A stretch of DNA of 64,000 bases from contig NZ_JAEUAN010000011.1 in NCBI RefSeq assembly GCF_019511445.1, positions 1 through 64,000 on the forward strand, given 5' to 3'. Both the position numbers and the translations under genes were made by a program. Shown here in pieces: positions 54,237 to 64,000 of this stretch. Every line of letters begins with the position of its first letter. Position 1 is the stretch's first letter. The notes under the pieces were generated by a model. That model was not told where the DNA came from and searched no databases. It saw only the letters and a list, made by a program, of their open reading frames with translations. This DNA is from Aliirhizobium wenxiniae (GTDB lineage: Bacteria > Pseudomonadota > Alphaproteobacteria > Rhizobiales > Rhizobiaceae).

Positions 54237-55022
54237 ATGGATCTTCAACTGAGTGGAAAGACCGCGCTGGTGTTCGGCGCGGGTGGTGGACTGGGCGGCG
54301 CAATCGCCCGCTCGCTGGCAGCGGAAAAGGCCAATGTCGTCGTTGCCGATATCGATCTTGCCGCTGCCGAAAAGACGGCGCAGGCGATCGAGGCTGAAGG
54401 GCACAAGGCTTTCGCGCTGCAATGGGATATCGGCGATCTGACGGTGATCGAAAAGCGGCTGGCGCTGATCGCTTCCACCTTCGGTCCGGTGGACGTGCTG
54501 GTCAACAACACGGGCGGCCCGCCGCCGACGCCGGCTACTGGTCAGGCACCGGAAATCTGGTCGAAATATTTCGACAGCATGGTGCGCTCGGTGATCGCGG
54601 TAACCGACGCGATCCTGCCGTCGATGCGCGAGCGCGGTTTCGGCCGCATCATCACCTCGACTTCTTCGGGCGTCGTAGCGCCGATCGCCAATCTGGGCAT
54701 TTCCAACAGCCTGCGGCTGGCGCTGGTCGGCTGGTCGAAGACGCTGGCGCGCGAAGTTGGCCGTGACGGGATCACCGCCAATGTCGTGCTGCCGGGCCGC
54801 ATCGCCACGGGCCGCATCGTGTTTCTCGACGAGCAGAAGGCCAAGCGCGAAGACCGGCCGGTGGCGGATGTGACCAAGGAAAGCACGGGTTCCATTCCGG
54901 TCGGCCGCTACGGCGACCCAAAGGAATATGGCGATGCCGTCACCTTCCTGGCCAGCCCGCGCGCATCCTACATCACCGGTTCGGTGATCCGTATCGACGG
55001 TGGCCTTCTCGCCAACATCTGA
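54237..55022 (+). CDS. SDR-fold protein lacking the usual Tyr-Lys pair
   Basis: This 261-residue protein has a Rossmann N-terminus (VFGAGGGLGGAIARSLA) and the NNTGGPPPTPATGQAP motif. At the catalytic site, where most members read SxnYxxxK, it reads TSTSSGVVAPIANLGISNSL followed by RLALVGW: the Tyr and Lys are replaced by Ser/Asn and Arg-type residues, as in a known SDR subgroup. It may still bind NAD(P) and act through other residues. It follows the M24 gene by 39 bases in the same operon. Confidence 0.8.
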   Translation: MDLQLSGKTALVFGAGGGLGGAIARSLAAEKANVVVADIDLAAAEKTAQAIEAEGHKAFALQWDIGDLTVIEKRLALIASTFGPVDVLVNNTGGPPPTPATGQAPEIWSKYFDSMVRSVIAVTDAILPSMRERGFGRIITSTSSGVVAPIANLGISNSLRLALVGWSKTLAREVGRDGITANVVLPGRIATGRIVFLDEQKAKREDRPVADVTKESTGSIPVGRYGDPKEYGDAVTFLASPRASYITGSVIRIDGGLLANI

Positions 55023-55074
55023 TTAGAAATCGAGATCAAGACCTGCGGTTCTAGCGGGCATATGGGAGAAAGAC

Positions 55075-56001
55075 ATGACATTCAGCACGCAGTCCAAGGG
55101 CGTCTATGCGATCGCCGCCACGCCGTTTCATGACGATGGCGCGATCGACTTCAACTCGGTCGATCGCCTGACGGATTTTTACGAAGAGAGCGGCTGCACC
55201 GGCATCACCATTCTCGGCATCATGGGCGAGGCGCCGAAGCTGGAAGCGGATGAAAGCCGGGCGATCATCAAGCGGGTGGTCGAGCGCGCCAAGGTGCCGG
55301 TCATCGTCGGCGTGTCGGCACCGGGTTTTGCCGCCATGCGGTCGCTTGCCCGCAGCTCGATGGATATGGGTGCTGCCGGCGTGATGATCGCACCGGGCCA
55401 GGGCGCAAAGACCGACGAGCAGACCATCAACTATTTTGCCGGTGCCGTGGAAGCGGTCGGTGAAGACGTTCCGTGGGTGCTGCAGGATTATCCGCTGACG
55501 CTCAACACGGTGATCGCCACCAGCGTGGTCGCCAAGATCATCACCAACCACCCGTCCTGCCTGATGCTGAAGCACGAGGACTGGCCGGGTCTCGAAAAGA
55601 TCTCGAAGTTGCGCGCCATGCAGAAATCCGGTGAGCTGCGTGAGTTCTCCATCCTCTGCGGCAATGGTGGCATGTTCCTCGATTTCGAACCGGAACGCGG
55701 CGCCGACGGCGCGATGACCGGCTATGGTTTCCCCGACATGCTGAGCGAGCTTGTATCACTGTTTGCCGAGGGCAAGCGCGACGAGGCGCATGACCTGTTC
55801 GACGCGCATCTGCCGCTGATCCGCTACGAGCAGCAGCTCGGCGTGGGCCTGGCCGTGCGCAAGCACATCCTGAAACGCCGCGGCGTGATTGCGTCGGATG
55901 CGCAGCGGAAGCCGGGTCAGATGCTGACGGCGACGGCAAGGGCCGAGGTGGATTACTTGTTGGCGCGTGTTGCAAGGCACGATAAGCGGGCGGCGCTGTA
56001 A
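55075..56001 (+). CDS. DapA-family aldolase/lyase
   Basis: This 308-residue TIM-barrel protein belongs to the dihydrodipicolinate synthase/N-acetylneuraminate lyase family. The Schiff-base Lys is in CLMLKHEDWPG (~residue 165), the proton-relay Tyr in VLQDYPLTLN (~residue 140), and GIMGEAPKLEADE replaces the usual GTTGE motif, arguing against genuine lysine biosynthesis. It probably cleaves a 2-oxo acid made from the imported compound. Last gene of the rightward operon. Confidence 0.85.
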   Translation: MTFSTQSKGVYAIAATPFHDDGAIDFNSVDRLTDFYEESGCTGITILGIMGEAPKLEADESRAIIKRVVERAKVPVIVGVSAPGFAAMRSLARSSMDMGAAGVMIAPGQGAKTDEQTINYFAGAVEAVGEDVPWVLQDYPLTLNTVIATSVVAKIITNHPSCLMLKHEDWPGLEKISKLRAMQKSGELREFSILCGNGGMFLDFEPERGADGAMTGYGFPDMLSELVSLFAEGKRDEAHDLFDAHLPLIRYEQQLGVGLAVRKHILKRRGVIASDAQRKPGQMLTATARAEVDYLLARVARHDKRAAL

Positions 56002-56047
56002 AGCTGCTCGCTGCAGGGAGGAAGAAAGCGGCGCTCGCCGCTCTCTC

Positions 56048-56151
56048 CGTCATGCTCGGCCTTGTGCCGAGCATCTGCTGTCGTTTCGATTACCTCGACG
56101 TCCCGGTTCTGGTGACGTGGTTAGATCCTAGGGACAAGCCCTAGGATGACG
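56048..56151. repeat. RIME-like palindromic element, copy 2
   Basis: The 104-bp element matches the copy at 41723 in layout. Its left hairpin is TGCTCGG...CCGAGCA and its right hairpin TCCTAGGG...CCCTAGGA, so bases changed in one half of each hairpin are compensated in the other half. It lies between convergent DapA-like and RidA genes. Confidence 0.72.
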
Positions 56152-56212
56152 AAACGAGGGGCGAACGTCTCTCAAAGAGAGAGACCGGCGGAATTCTGCC
56201 GGTCCTTCTCTA

Positions 56213-56608
56213 TCAATCCAGCGGCTTATACGCGATCACGTCCATCTCGACCTTGACGTCGACCATCATCGGGGATTCGACGGTGGAGCGGGCCGGTGGG
56301 TGGTCGATGAAGTGTTTCTGGAAGACGGCGTTGAAGCTTGAGAAATCGCGGGCGTCGTCGAGCCAGACATTGACCTTGACGACATGTTCCAGCGTGCAAT
56401 CGGCCAGAGCCAGAACCGACTTGATGTTCTCGATCACCTGTTCGGTCTGGGCGACGATATTGCCGACGATGACTTCGCCATCGACGGTCGGGACCTGGCC
56501 CGAAACATAGACGAAATCACCGGCGCGAACGGCCTTGGCGAAGGGGCGGCGCTGGCCGCCGGCCTGGGCGTCGGCGACATCGTAACGGATGAGTTTTTTG
56601 CTGCTCAT
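56213..56608 (-). CDS. RidA-family (YjgF) imine deaminase
   Basis: This 131-residue protein has FVYVSGQVPTVDGEV, VKVNVWLDDARDFSSFN and the closing HPPARSTVESPMMVDVKVEM, in which the Arg is the conserved catalytic residue of RidA. It hydrolyses reactive enamine/imine intermediates released by amino-acid enzymes. It is the last gene of the leftward M81-dpp operon, 38 bases after the ATPase, suggesting that pathway makes such intermediates. Confidence 0.9.
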   Translation of the reverse strand: MSSKKLIRYDVADAQAGGQRRPFAKAVRAGDFVYVSGQVPTVDGEVIVGNIVAQTEQVIENIKSVLALADCTLEHVVKVNVWLDDARDFSSFNAVFQKHFIDHPPARSTVESPMMVDVKVEMDVIAYKPLD

Positions 56609-56646
56609 GAATTCGTCTTTCTATTCCAGTAGTGAAATCAGGGTGC

Positions 56647-58449
<1,803 letters not shown>

Positions 58450-58451
58450 GA

Positions 58452-59315
58452 TCAGCTTTCCTTGGCGAGACGCGGATCGACGAGATCGCGCAGGCCGTCG
58501 CCCAGCAATTGCAGGGAGAGAACCGAGAAGACGATGGCCAGGCCCGGAAACACCATCAGCCACGGAGCGTTGTTCATGTATTCGCGGCCGGATGCCAGCA
58601 TCGTGCCCCAGGTCGGCATGTCGGTGGATACGCCGACGCCGAGGAAGGAGAGGCTTGCTTCGGCAAGCATCGCCGAGGCGAAGACGAAGGTGGCCTGTAC
58701 GAGGATGGGAGAGGCGAGGTTGAGCAGCACGTGGCGGGCGAGGATCTGCCAGGTCGGCAGGCCCATGGCGACGGCGGCCTCGATATAGGGCAGTTCACGC
58801 AGGACCAGCGTGGAGCCGCGGACGATACGGGCAAGACGCGGCGCATAGGTGATGCCGAGCGCCAGGATGACGGTCGTCAGCGAGGGGCCGAGGGCCGCAA
58901 CGAGCGCGATGGCGAGCAGGATGTCGGGGAAAGACATCATCGCATCGAGCAGGCGCGAGATCGGCGCATCGAGGCGGCGGAAGAAACCTGCCGCAACGCC
59001 GAGAATGACGCCGAGCACGGTGGAGATGACCACGACGCCGAGGCTGACCAGCAGCGAGATGCGGCCGGCGAAGATGGCGCGGGAGAAGATGTCGCGGCCG
59101 AATTCATCGGTGCCGAAGAGGTTCGTCATCGACGGCGGTTTAAGCTTGTTGATGATCGACAGCTTGTTCGGCGCATAGGGCGCGACCCAAGGCGCGAGCA
59201 GTGCGGCCAGAATGACAATTGCGAGAATGATCGCGCCGAACAGCATGGCGCGGTTGCCGAACAGGCGGCGCAGGCCCGACGCGAAGGGCATGGAGAGGGA
59301 GGCCATCGTGGTCAT
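58452..59315 (-). CDS. Dpp-type ABC permease (DppC-like), second system
   Basis: This 287-residue membrane protein has the TNLFGTDEFGRDIFSRAIFA pattern of DppC and an EAA loop (LPYIEAAVAMGLPTWQILAR). Its start overlaps the DppB-like gene by 4 bases and its end lies two bases from the ATPase start. It forms the channel with the upstream permease. Confidence 0.9.
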   Translation of the reverse strand: MTTMASLSMPFASGLRRLFGNRAMLFGAIILAIVILAALLAPWVAPYAPNKLSIINKLKPPSMTNLFGTDEFGRDIFSRAIFAGRISLLVSLGVVVISTVLGVILGVAAGFFRRLDAPISRLLDAMMSFPDILLAIALVAALGPSLTTVILALGITYAPRLARIVRGSTLVLRELPYIEAAVAMGLPTWQILARHVLLNLASPILVQATFVFASAMLAEASLSFLGVGVSTDMPTWGTMLASGREYMNNAPWLMVFPGLAIVFSVLSLQLLGDGLRDLVDPRLAKES

Positions 59316-60262
59316 AGGCGCACCCTTGGATCAACGAGAATATAGAGCATGTCGACGATGAAGTTGATGAGGACATAGATGGCGGCAACGACGAGCAGCG
59401 CGCCCTGAATGACCGGATAATCGCGGCGCAGCACGGCCGAGACGACGAGATTGCCGACGCCCGGCAGGCCGAAGACGGTTTCCGTGACGACTGCACCGGC
59501 AACCAGCATGGCGATGGAGAGGCCGATGACGGTGATGATCGGGATCATCGCGTTCTTGAGGGCATGCTTGAGGATGACGCGACCTTCGCCGGCGCCCTTG
59601 GCGCGGGCGGTGCGAACATAATCATCGCCCAGAACATCGAGCATGGCGGCGCGGGTAAACCGGGTGATCAGCGCCGAATTGACGACACCGAGCGCGACTG
59701 CCGGCAGCACGAGATGGTGCAGGCGCTCGAGGAACGGGGTTTCGGGGCCGCCGTAACCGGACGCCGGGAACCAGCCCTGGCCGACGGCAAAGACCTGGAT
59801 CAGGATCAGGCCGAGCCAGAAGCTCGGAACGCTGGCAGCGACCATGGTGAGCGTCACGACGATCTGGTCGAAGATCGTGCCGCGCTTGACGGCCGACAGG
59901 ATGCCGACCGGCAGCGCGATGGCAACCGCGATCAGGATCGAAAAGAGGGTGAGGAAGAAGGTCGGCTCGGCACGGGCGGCAAGTGCTGTCGTAACCGGCT
60001 GGTTCAGGAAGATCGACTGCCCGAGATCGCCCTGCAGGATGCCGAGAACGAACTGGCCATATTGCAGGAGAAGCGGCGCATCGAGCCCCATCTTGGTGCG
60101 CAATTGCGCGATGTCTTCCGGGGTCGCATCCGACCCCAGCATGACGGCGGCAGGATCGCCGGGCGTGACGCGGACGATGATGAAGACCACCGTCACGACG
60201 AGAGCAAGCACGATTGCCATGCCCCCCAGCCGTTTCAGCAGCGCCTGTGCGATCCTTGCCAT
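59312..60262 (-). CDS. Dpp-type ABC permease (DppB-like), second system
   Basis: This 316-residue membrane protein has the DppB N-terminus (VVTVVFIIVRVTPGDPAAVM) and an EAA loop (DDYVRTARAKGAGEGRVILK). It begins 67 bases after the binding-protein gene and is translationally coupled to the second permease. Confidence 0.9.
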   Translation of the reverse strand: MARIAQALLKRLGGMAIVLALVVTVVFIIVRVTPGDPAAVMLGSDATPEDIAQLRTKMGLDAPLLLQYGQFVLGILQGDLGQSIFLNQPVTTALAARAEPTFFLTLFSILIAVAIALPVGILSAVKRGTIFDQIVVTLTMVAASVPSFWLGLILIQVFAVGQGWFPASGYGGPETPFLERLHHLVLPAVALGVVNSALITRFTRAAMLDVLGDDYVRTARAKGAGEGRVILKHALKNAMIPIITVIGLSIAMLVAGAVVTETVFGLPGVGNLVVSAVLRRDYPVIQGALLVVAAIYVLINFIVDMLYILVDPRVRL

Positions 60263-60329
60263 AGTCAGTCCTCAGTTTTTAGATCATTCCAGCAGAAGCG
60301 GTTGCCGCCTCTGCCGGAACTGCTTCAGC

Positions 60330-61847
60330 TTACTTCTTCGGGGTCACGTTCCAGAAATGCGGCCAGTAGGTCGGCTCGTAACCGGAGACGCCGTTGGCAA
60401 CGCCCGAAACGGCATTGAAATTGCCGACCTTGTAGAGCGGTGCATCATCATAGATGACCGTCTGGATGCCGTCCCATGCCGCCTTCTTGGCATCGTCGGT
60501 GGTGGCGTCCATATAGGTGGCGACAGCCTTTGCCTTCTGCTCGGAAACGTACCAGCCCGGATAGGTATCGGTGATCGTGTTGATCGTCGTCGGGTCGCCT
60601 GGGAAGTTGGAATGGGTGATGAAGATGTCCCATGCCTTCGAATCCGCGCGGCGGGTGGTGAGCGTTGCCCAGTCGACCACCTGCAGGTCTACCTTGAAGC
60701 CGGCGGCTTCGAGATAGGCCTTGGCGACTTCGCCGATCTTGTAGTGGAATTCGTACTGGCGGCTGGTCAGAAGACGGATCGGTGTGCCGTCGTAACCACC
60801 AGCTTCGAGCAGCTTGGCGGCTTCTTCCGGATTGCCGTCGCCGTAACGGGCGACACCTTCTTCCGTGTGCCAGAAGGAGCCTTCCGGGAAGATCGAGGCA
60901 TCGACGCTGAAGAAACGGGTGTCGGAGAAGGCGGCCATCATCATGTCGTTCGGGTTGAGCGCAACCTGAACCGCCTGACGCAGTTCCTTCTTGGCGAGAA
61001 TGCCTTCCTTCATGTTCATGTTCATCGAGGCCCAGCCGGCATCGCGGAAGATGACGGGCTTGGCATTGCTGCTGCCCTCGACGCGCTCGAAGGCGCTGAC
61101 CGGAAGCGAGTCCGCATAATCGAACTGGCCGGAGATCAGGCCTTCGACGCGGGTATTGGCATCGGGCACCGGAACGAAACGGATTTCCTTGGCGATCGCC
61201 TCGCGCTTGCCGGCATAGTTGCTCGGCTCGCCTTCAGGCGACTTGTAGCCGTCGAAGCGGACGAGCTGGGTATACTGGTCGGGCTTGCGCTCCTTCAATG
61301 CATAGGGGCCGGTGCCGACGAATTCGGTCAGCGTGTCGGCGATCTTTTCCGACGGCAGGATGACGGAAGCCTGCGACAGCGTGGCGAGCAGCGGCGCATA
61401 ACGCGACTTCAGCTTGAAGACGACGGCGTGATCGCCCTCTTCCGTCAGGCTTTCCACGATTGCTGCGACCTGCTTGCCCTTGGAGTTGACCGCCATCCAG
61501 CGCTTCAGCGAGGCGGTGACGTCCTTGGCATCGAAATCGCTGCCGTCATGGAACTTTACGCCTTCGCGCAGCGGGATCGTGTAGGTCAGGCCGTCCTCGG
61601 AAATCTTCGGCATGCCGGCTGCGAGCAGCGGTACGGACTTCCATTCGGCGTCATAGGTGTAGAGGGTCTCGAAAATGTGCTGGTCGATGGTCAGCACGAT
61701 ATCGGTCGCCGTCTGCATGACGTCGAGCGTCGGCGGCTCGCCGATCGTGGCGACAGTCAATACGCCGTCGCTTGCCTGCGCCATTGCCAGGCTGCTGGTG
61801 CCGGCCAAGGCCGCCAGCGTCATCAGAACAAGTGCACTCTTTTTCAT
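60330..61847 (-). CDS. Dpp/Opp-type ABC binding protein, second system
   Basis: ATG 61847 (MKKSALVLMTLAALAGTSSL) is preferred to 61853 because AAGGGG lies six bases before it. The Sec signal ends near residue 23 (SLAMAQ). The mature family 5 protein shows VKFHDGSDFDAKDVTASLKR and VQVALNPNDMMMAAFSD. It supplies the second transporter, located between the M81 peptidase and the permeases. The ligand is unknown but should be peptide-like. Confidence 0.88.
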   Translation of the reverse strand: MKKSALVLMTLAALAGTSSLAMAQASDGVLTVATIGEPPTLDVMQTATDIVLTIDQHIFETLYTYDAEWKSVPLLAAGMPKISEDGLTYTIPLREGVKFHDGSDFDAKDVTASLKRWMAVNSKGKQVAAIVESLTEEGDHAVVFKLKSRYAPLLATLSQASVILPSEKIADTLTEFVGTGPYALKERKPDQYTQLVRFDGYKSPEGEPSNYAGKREAIAKEIRFVPVPDANTRVEGLISGQFDYADSLPVSAFERVEGSSNAKPVIFRDAGWASMNMNMKEGILAKKELRQAVQVALNPNDMMMAAFSDTRFFSVDASIFPEGSFWHTEEGVARYGDGNPEEAAKLLEAGGYDGTPIRLLTSRQYEFHYKIGEVAKAYLEAAGFKVDLQVVDWATLTTRRADSKAWDIFITHSNFPGDPTTINTITDTYPGWYVSEQKAKAVATYMDATTDDAKKAAWDGIQTVIYDDAPLYKVGNFNAVSGVANGVSGYEPTYWPHFWNVTPKK

Positions 61848-61903
61848 GGTCATCCCCTTGTTGCGTTCAGTGGTGCAGCCGGCTTTCCTGTCCGGCCGCG
61901 GTT

Positions 61904-63385
61904 TCAGGCATCCAGACCCAGCGGATCGGCCACGCGCGGCCAGAGCTTCAGGCTCGCCTTGCGATAGGGCGTCGTTGCCGGATTGGTCGGATAGGAGGTC
62001 GGCGCGGCGATATAGACGATCTCGGACGAGACCGGCTGGAAGCCCGCGTAGAAATGGTTGGTCGACTTGATCAGCATGAAAGACTTCGAGGCGAAATCAA
62101 TGCCCTGATTGGCAAAGATATCCGGCTCGTAGGTCTGGGTGCGGCTGGTGATCAGCACGATATCGATATTGGTGCCGACCGGTCGGATGACGGCTGTGCT
62201 GCCGAGCGTGACGCGCGAATTGCGAAAGCTCTGCCAGCCGGCATCGAAAACCTTTTGCACGGTGACGCGCAGATCCAGCGGATCGCCGCCTTCCGGGCTG
62301 GACTTGCCGCCGACGCGCAAGGACAGTTCCGCGCCTTCGCCTGCCGCATGGCAGAAGGTGACGGCAATCGGATCCCAGATCGTTGCGACAGCGAAATCAT
62401 CCATGCCGCGTTCCATCATCCGGCGCAGGATGTATGTCGCGTCGCCCGCCACGCCGCCGCCGGGATTGTCCCAGACATCGGCGATGGTGACCGGCTTCTC
62501 AGGATGCGCGGCGCGGATGGCGATGGCTTTGTCGAGACCTTCCTCCGTATCGAACATGGGCATCGCGGTGGTCTTGCGCAGGCCATAAAGCTCGTGGCCG
62601 AGCTTTTCTGCCAGCGCGTCACCCTTTTGTTTGTCATTGTCGGTGACGACGACGATGCGGGTGCCCATGTCGGGCAGGTCGCCTGCCATGAAGCCGTGGA
62701 TGACGGAGGCCGACAGGATGCCGTCCTTGCCTTCCATCGCCTGCATGCGATCGACGAAGGAACGCATCGGTTCGCGGCTGGTCGGGAAGATGGTGATCAT
62801 CCGGCAGTCGAAGGTGGAGATGACCGGCCTGATCTTTCCACGCAGCGCCTGAAGCGCCAGTTCGACGACATGCTCGCCGCGCTGTTCGAAATCCGTATGG
62901 GGGAATTCGAGGAAGGCGGCCATGATGTTCAGATTGGCGACGCGGAGTGCGGTGAGGTGGCTGTGCGGGTCGAATTCGGCGGCGATCAGCACGTCGGGGC
63001 CGACCATTTCGCGGACGCGGGAAAGAAGATCGCCCTCGGGATCGTCATAGCCTTGCGCGGCCATCGCACCGTGCAGGCCGAGAACCACGCCATCGACCGG
63101 CAGGGCGGCTTTCAGTTCGGACAAAATCTGGTCGCGCAGCGTCTCATAGGTCTGGCGCTGGATGAGGCCGGCGGGTTCCGCCCAGCAGGACGTGCCTTCA
63201 ATGACGGTAAAACCCTCGACCTTACCGCGGCGGCGCAGGATCGGCACGACGGAGGAGCACAGGGTTGGCGTATCGGGATGTTCGCCCGGCCCGGCATAAA
63301 ACGCCGCCTTGAAGGCGTTCATGTCCGTTGGCACGGGAGAAAAGGTGTTCGTCTCTGTCGCCAGCGAGGCGGTGAAGATGCGCAT
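61904..63385 (-). CDS. M81-family metallopeptidase (MlrC-like)
   Basis: This 493-residue protein starts MRIFTASLATETNTFSPVPT, the family hallmark, with VVLGLHGAMAAQGYDDPEGD and AAEFDPHSHLT supplying candidate zinc ligands, and VTIADVWDNPGGGVAGDATY near residue 310. The founding member, MlrC, completes degradation of linearised microcystin, but most relatives have unknown substrates and sit beside Dpp-type transporters as here. It is the first gene of the leftward operon, behind a repeat-rich promoter region. Confidence 0.88.
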   Translation of the reverse strand: MRIFTASLATETNTFSPVPTDMNAFKAAFYAGPGEHPDTPTLCSSVVPILRRRGKVEGFTVIEGTSCWAEPAGLIQRQTYETLRDQILSELKAALPVDGVVLGLHGAMAAQGYDDPEGDLLSRVREMVGPDVLIAAEFDPHSHLTALRVANLNIMAAFLEFPHTDFEQRGEHVVELALQALRGKIRPVISTFDCRMITIFPTSREPMRSFVDRMQAMEGKDGILSASVIHGFMAGDLPDMGTRIVVVTDNDKQKGDALAEKLGHELYGLRKTTAMPMFDTEEGLDKAIAIRAAHPEKPVTIADVWDNPGGGVAGDATYILRRMMERGMDDFAVATIWDPIAVTFCHAAGEGAELSLRVGGKSSPEGGDPLDLRVTVQKVFDAGWQSFRNSRVTLGSTAVIRPVGTNIDIVLITSRTQTYEPDIFANQGIDFASKSFMLIKSTNHFYAGFQPVSSEIVYIAAPTSYPTNPATTPYRKASLKLWPRVADPLGLDA

Positions 63386-63567
63386 GTCTTAAATCCGAAT
63401 ACACTTCGGCCTGCGAGCCGACGCAAGCGAGGCTCGTAACCGTTGCCATGTTGTGTTGTTTTGAAGTCTGCCGGAGCCGCCCGTATGACTGCCGCTCAGG
63501 GACAGTGCCGGGGCTCTCGGATGATCCGATTTCCCATTTTCCTGAAGTTCGCCCGCTCACCGTTTCG

Positions 63568-63656
63568 GTGTAATTTATTTTCTTCATAATGCGCCAAATC
63601 AAAGCCAAGTCAATGGATTTTCAGATTTGGCACGATTTTGTGTAATTTATTTTCTT
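63568..63656. promoter_or_regulatory. Direct repeats and palindrome upstream of the M81-dpp operon
   Basis: GTGTAATTTATTTTCTT occurs twice (63568-63584 and 63640-63656), 72 bases apart. Between them GCCAAATC (63593-63600) and GATTTGGC (63624-63631) are inverted. The bases between the M81 start and the partial gene at the window edge (63386-63910) contain no gene. The repeats are a likely regulator binding region. Confidence 0.55.
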
Positions 63657-63803
63657 AGAGGCGAAATTCGCGGAAAATTTTCATGTCCACGGGAGCTGGT
63701 GGATGTCGTCGCTTCGATTGTCGGAGCCGCAATTCATTTCTGAATCAATGCCTTCCGTTGCCGCGAACATCCGCAACCGGTAGCGACGGTAAACTCCGCC
63801 ATG

Positions 63804-63829
63804 AAAAAGGGCGCCCTCGACAGGCGCCC
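63804..63829 (-). terminator. Intrinsic terminator of the partial gene at the window edge
   Basis: On the minus strand GGGCGCC/GGCGCCC (63809-63815 and 63823-63829) form a 7-bp stem followed by TTTTT (63804-63808). It lies about 80 bases past the stop of the leftward partial gene. Confidence 0.85.
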
Positions 63830-63910
63830 GATTTTCATCCTCTTACCCGATCCATGGCAGCATGGTTGCTGTTTATCGGCTCGGCGCGAGAAAATTTTCA
63901 AGGCTTAGCC

Positions 63911-64000
63911 TTACCAGACCGTTCCGCGCGCATCGACATTTTCAACCCGCGTGACCACGCCGTCCTTATGAAAGACCATGCGGTCGAAGAGATTGGTGAC
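63911..64000 (-). CDS. C-terminal end of an unknown protein
   Basis: Reading leftward from the window edge, 29 residues end in VFHKDGVVTRVENVDARGTVW and a TAA at 63911-63913. Codon use looks genuine and a terminator follows. Too little is visible to name a family. Confidence 0.5.
   Translation of the reverse strand, partial: VTNLFDRMVFHKDGVVTRVENVDARGTVW

Noticed and set aside
59844..61967. 707-residue rightward ORF
   Set aside because: Antisense to a permease and binding-protein gene; low-complexity shadow translation.
63222..63608. 128-residue leftward ORF overlapping the M81 start
   Set aside because: Different frame from the M81 gene and spans the promoter repeats; no family resemblance.

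Overview
The window comes from a secondary replicon of an alphaproteobacterium of the Rhizobiaceae (Rhizobium/Agrobacterium type). The main evidence is a complete repABC replication and partition operon at about 32.3-35.9 kb, with an antisense counter-transcribed RNA gene and parS-like palindromes. Supporting evidence is a rhizobial-type L-rhamnose operon, SyrB-like proteins, two RIME-like palindromic elements and an sRNA rich in CCTCCTCCC motifs. I cannot tell plasmid, chromid and second chromosome apart from the sequence, and I saw no transfer genes, tRNAs, rRNAs or CRISPR arrays.

Region 1 (1-6.2 kb) is a graveyard with a few live genes: an IS110-type transposase with an early stop codon, a RelB-like antitoxin whose partner toxin is frameshifted, fragments of tonB, an amino-acid binding protein and nadC, three small proteins with related C-terminal coiled coils (one SyrB-like), and a PAS-PAS-GGDEF protein. 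Region 2 (6.3-20.6 kb) carries signalling and iron genes: a LysE-type exporter, an ECF sigma/anti-sigma pair, a five-PAS GGDEF-EAL protein, a DEDDh exonuclease, an sRNA candidate whose four hairpin loops each show CTCCTCCC, a FecI-FecR-TonB receptor cassette, dinB, and a mosaic of SRAP, dnaE2 and IS66 remnants.

Region 3 (20.6-32.3 kb) begins with two perfect parS-consensus palindromes about 11 kb from repC. It continues with the rhamnose locus: rhaRSTPQUK leftward and rhaD-rhaI rightward, diverging from a mirror-symmetric promoter region. A 52-codon YqaE/Pmp3-type gene lies antisense between rhaD and rhaI. Region 4 (32.3-38.8 kb) is repABC, then a small cysteine-containing protein behind an Irr/ICE-like box, a MarR regulator, a HEAT-repeat DNA alkylation repair protein, a DUF6616-like gene with a frameshifted end and a small membrane protein.

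Region 5 (38.9-63.4 kb) is a large catabolic island. A GntR/FCD regulator heads an operon with an M20 amidohydrolase, a 2-hydroxyacid dehydrogenase and 5-oxoprolinase subunits pxpB and pxpC. pxpA diverges from a class-I amidotransferase/hydrolase and an M24 protein. A rightward operon encodes a creatinase-like M24 protein, a Dpp-type ABC transporter, a second such M24 protein, an SDR-fold protein and a DapA-like lyase. The same TGGTATACCA palindrome, within a 13-base shared block, sits in both divergent intergenic regions and is probably the operator of the local GntR protein, uniting four transcription units into one regulon. A second, leftward Dpp-type operon (M81 MlrC-like peptidase, binding protein, two permeases, fused ATPase, RidA) follows. 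I infer uptake and breakdown of an unidentified small amide or peptide yielding 5-oxoproline or a related cyclic amide.
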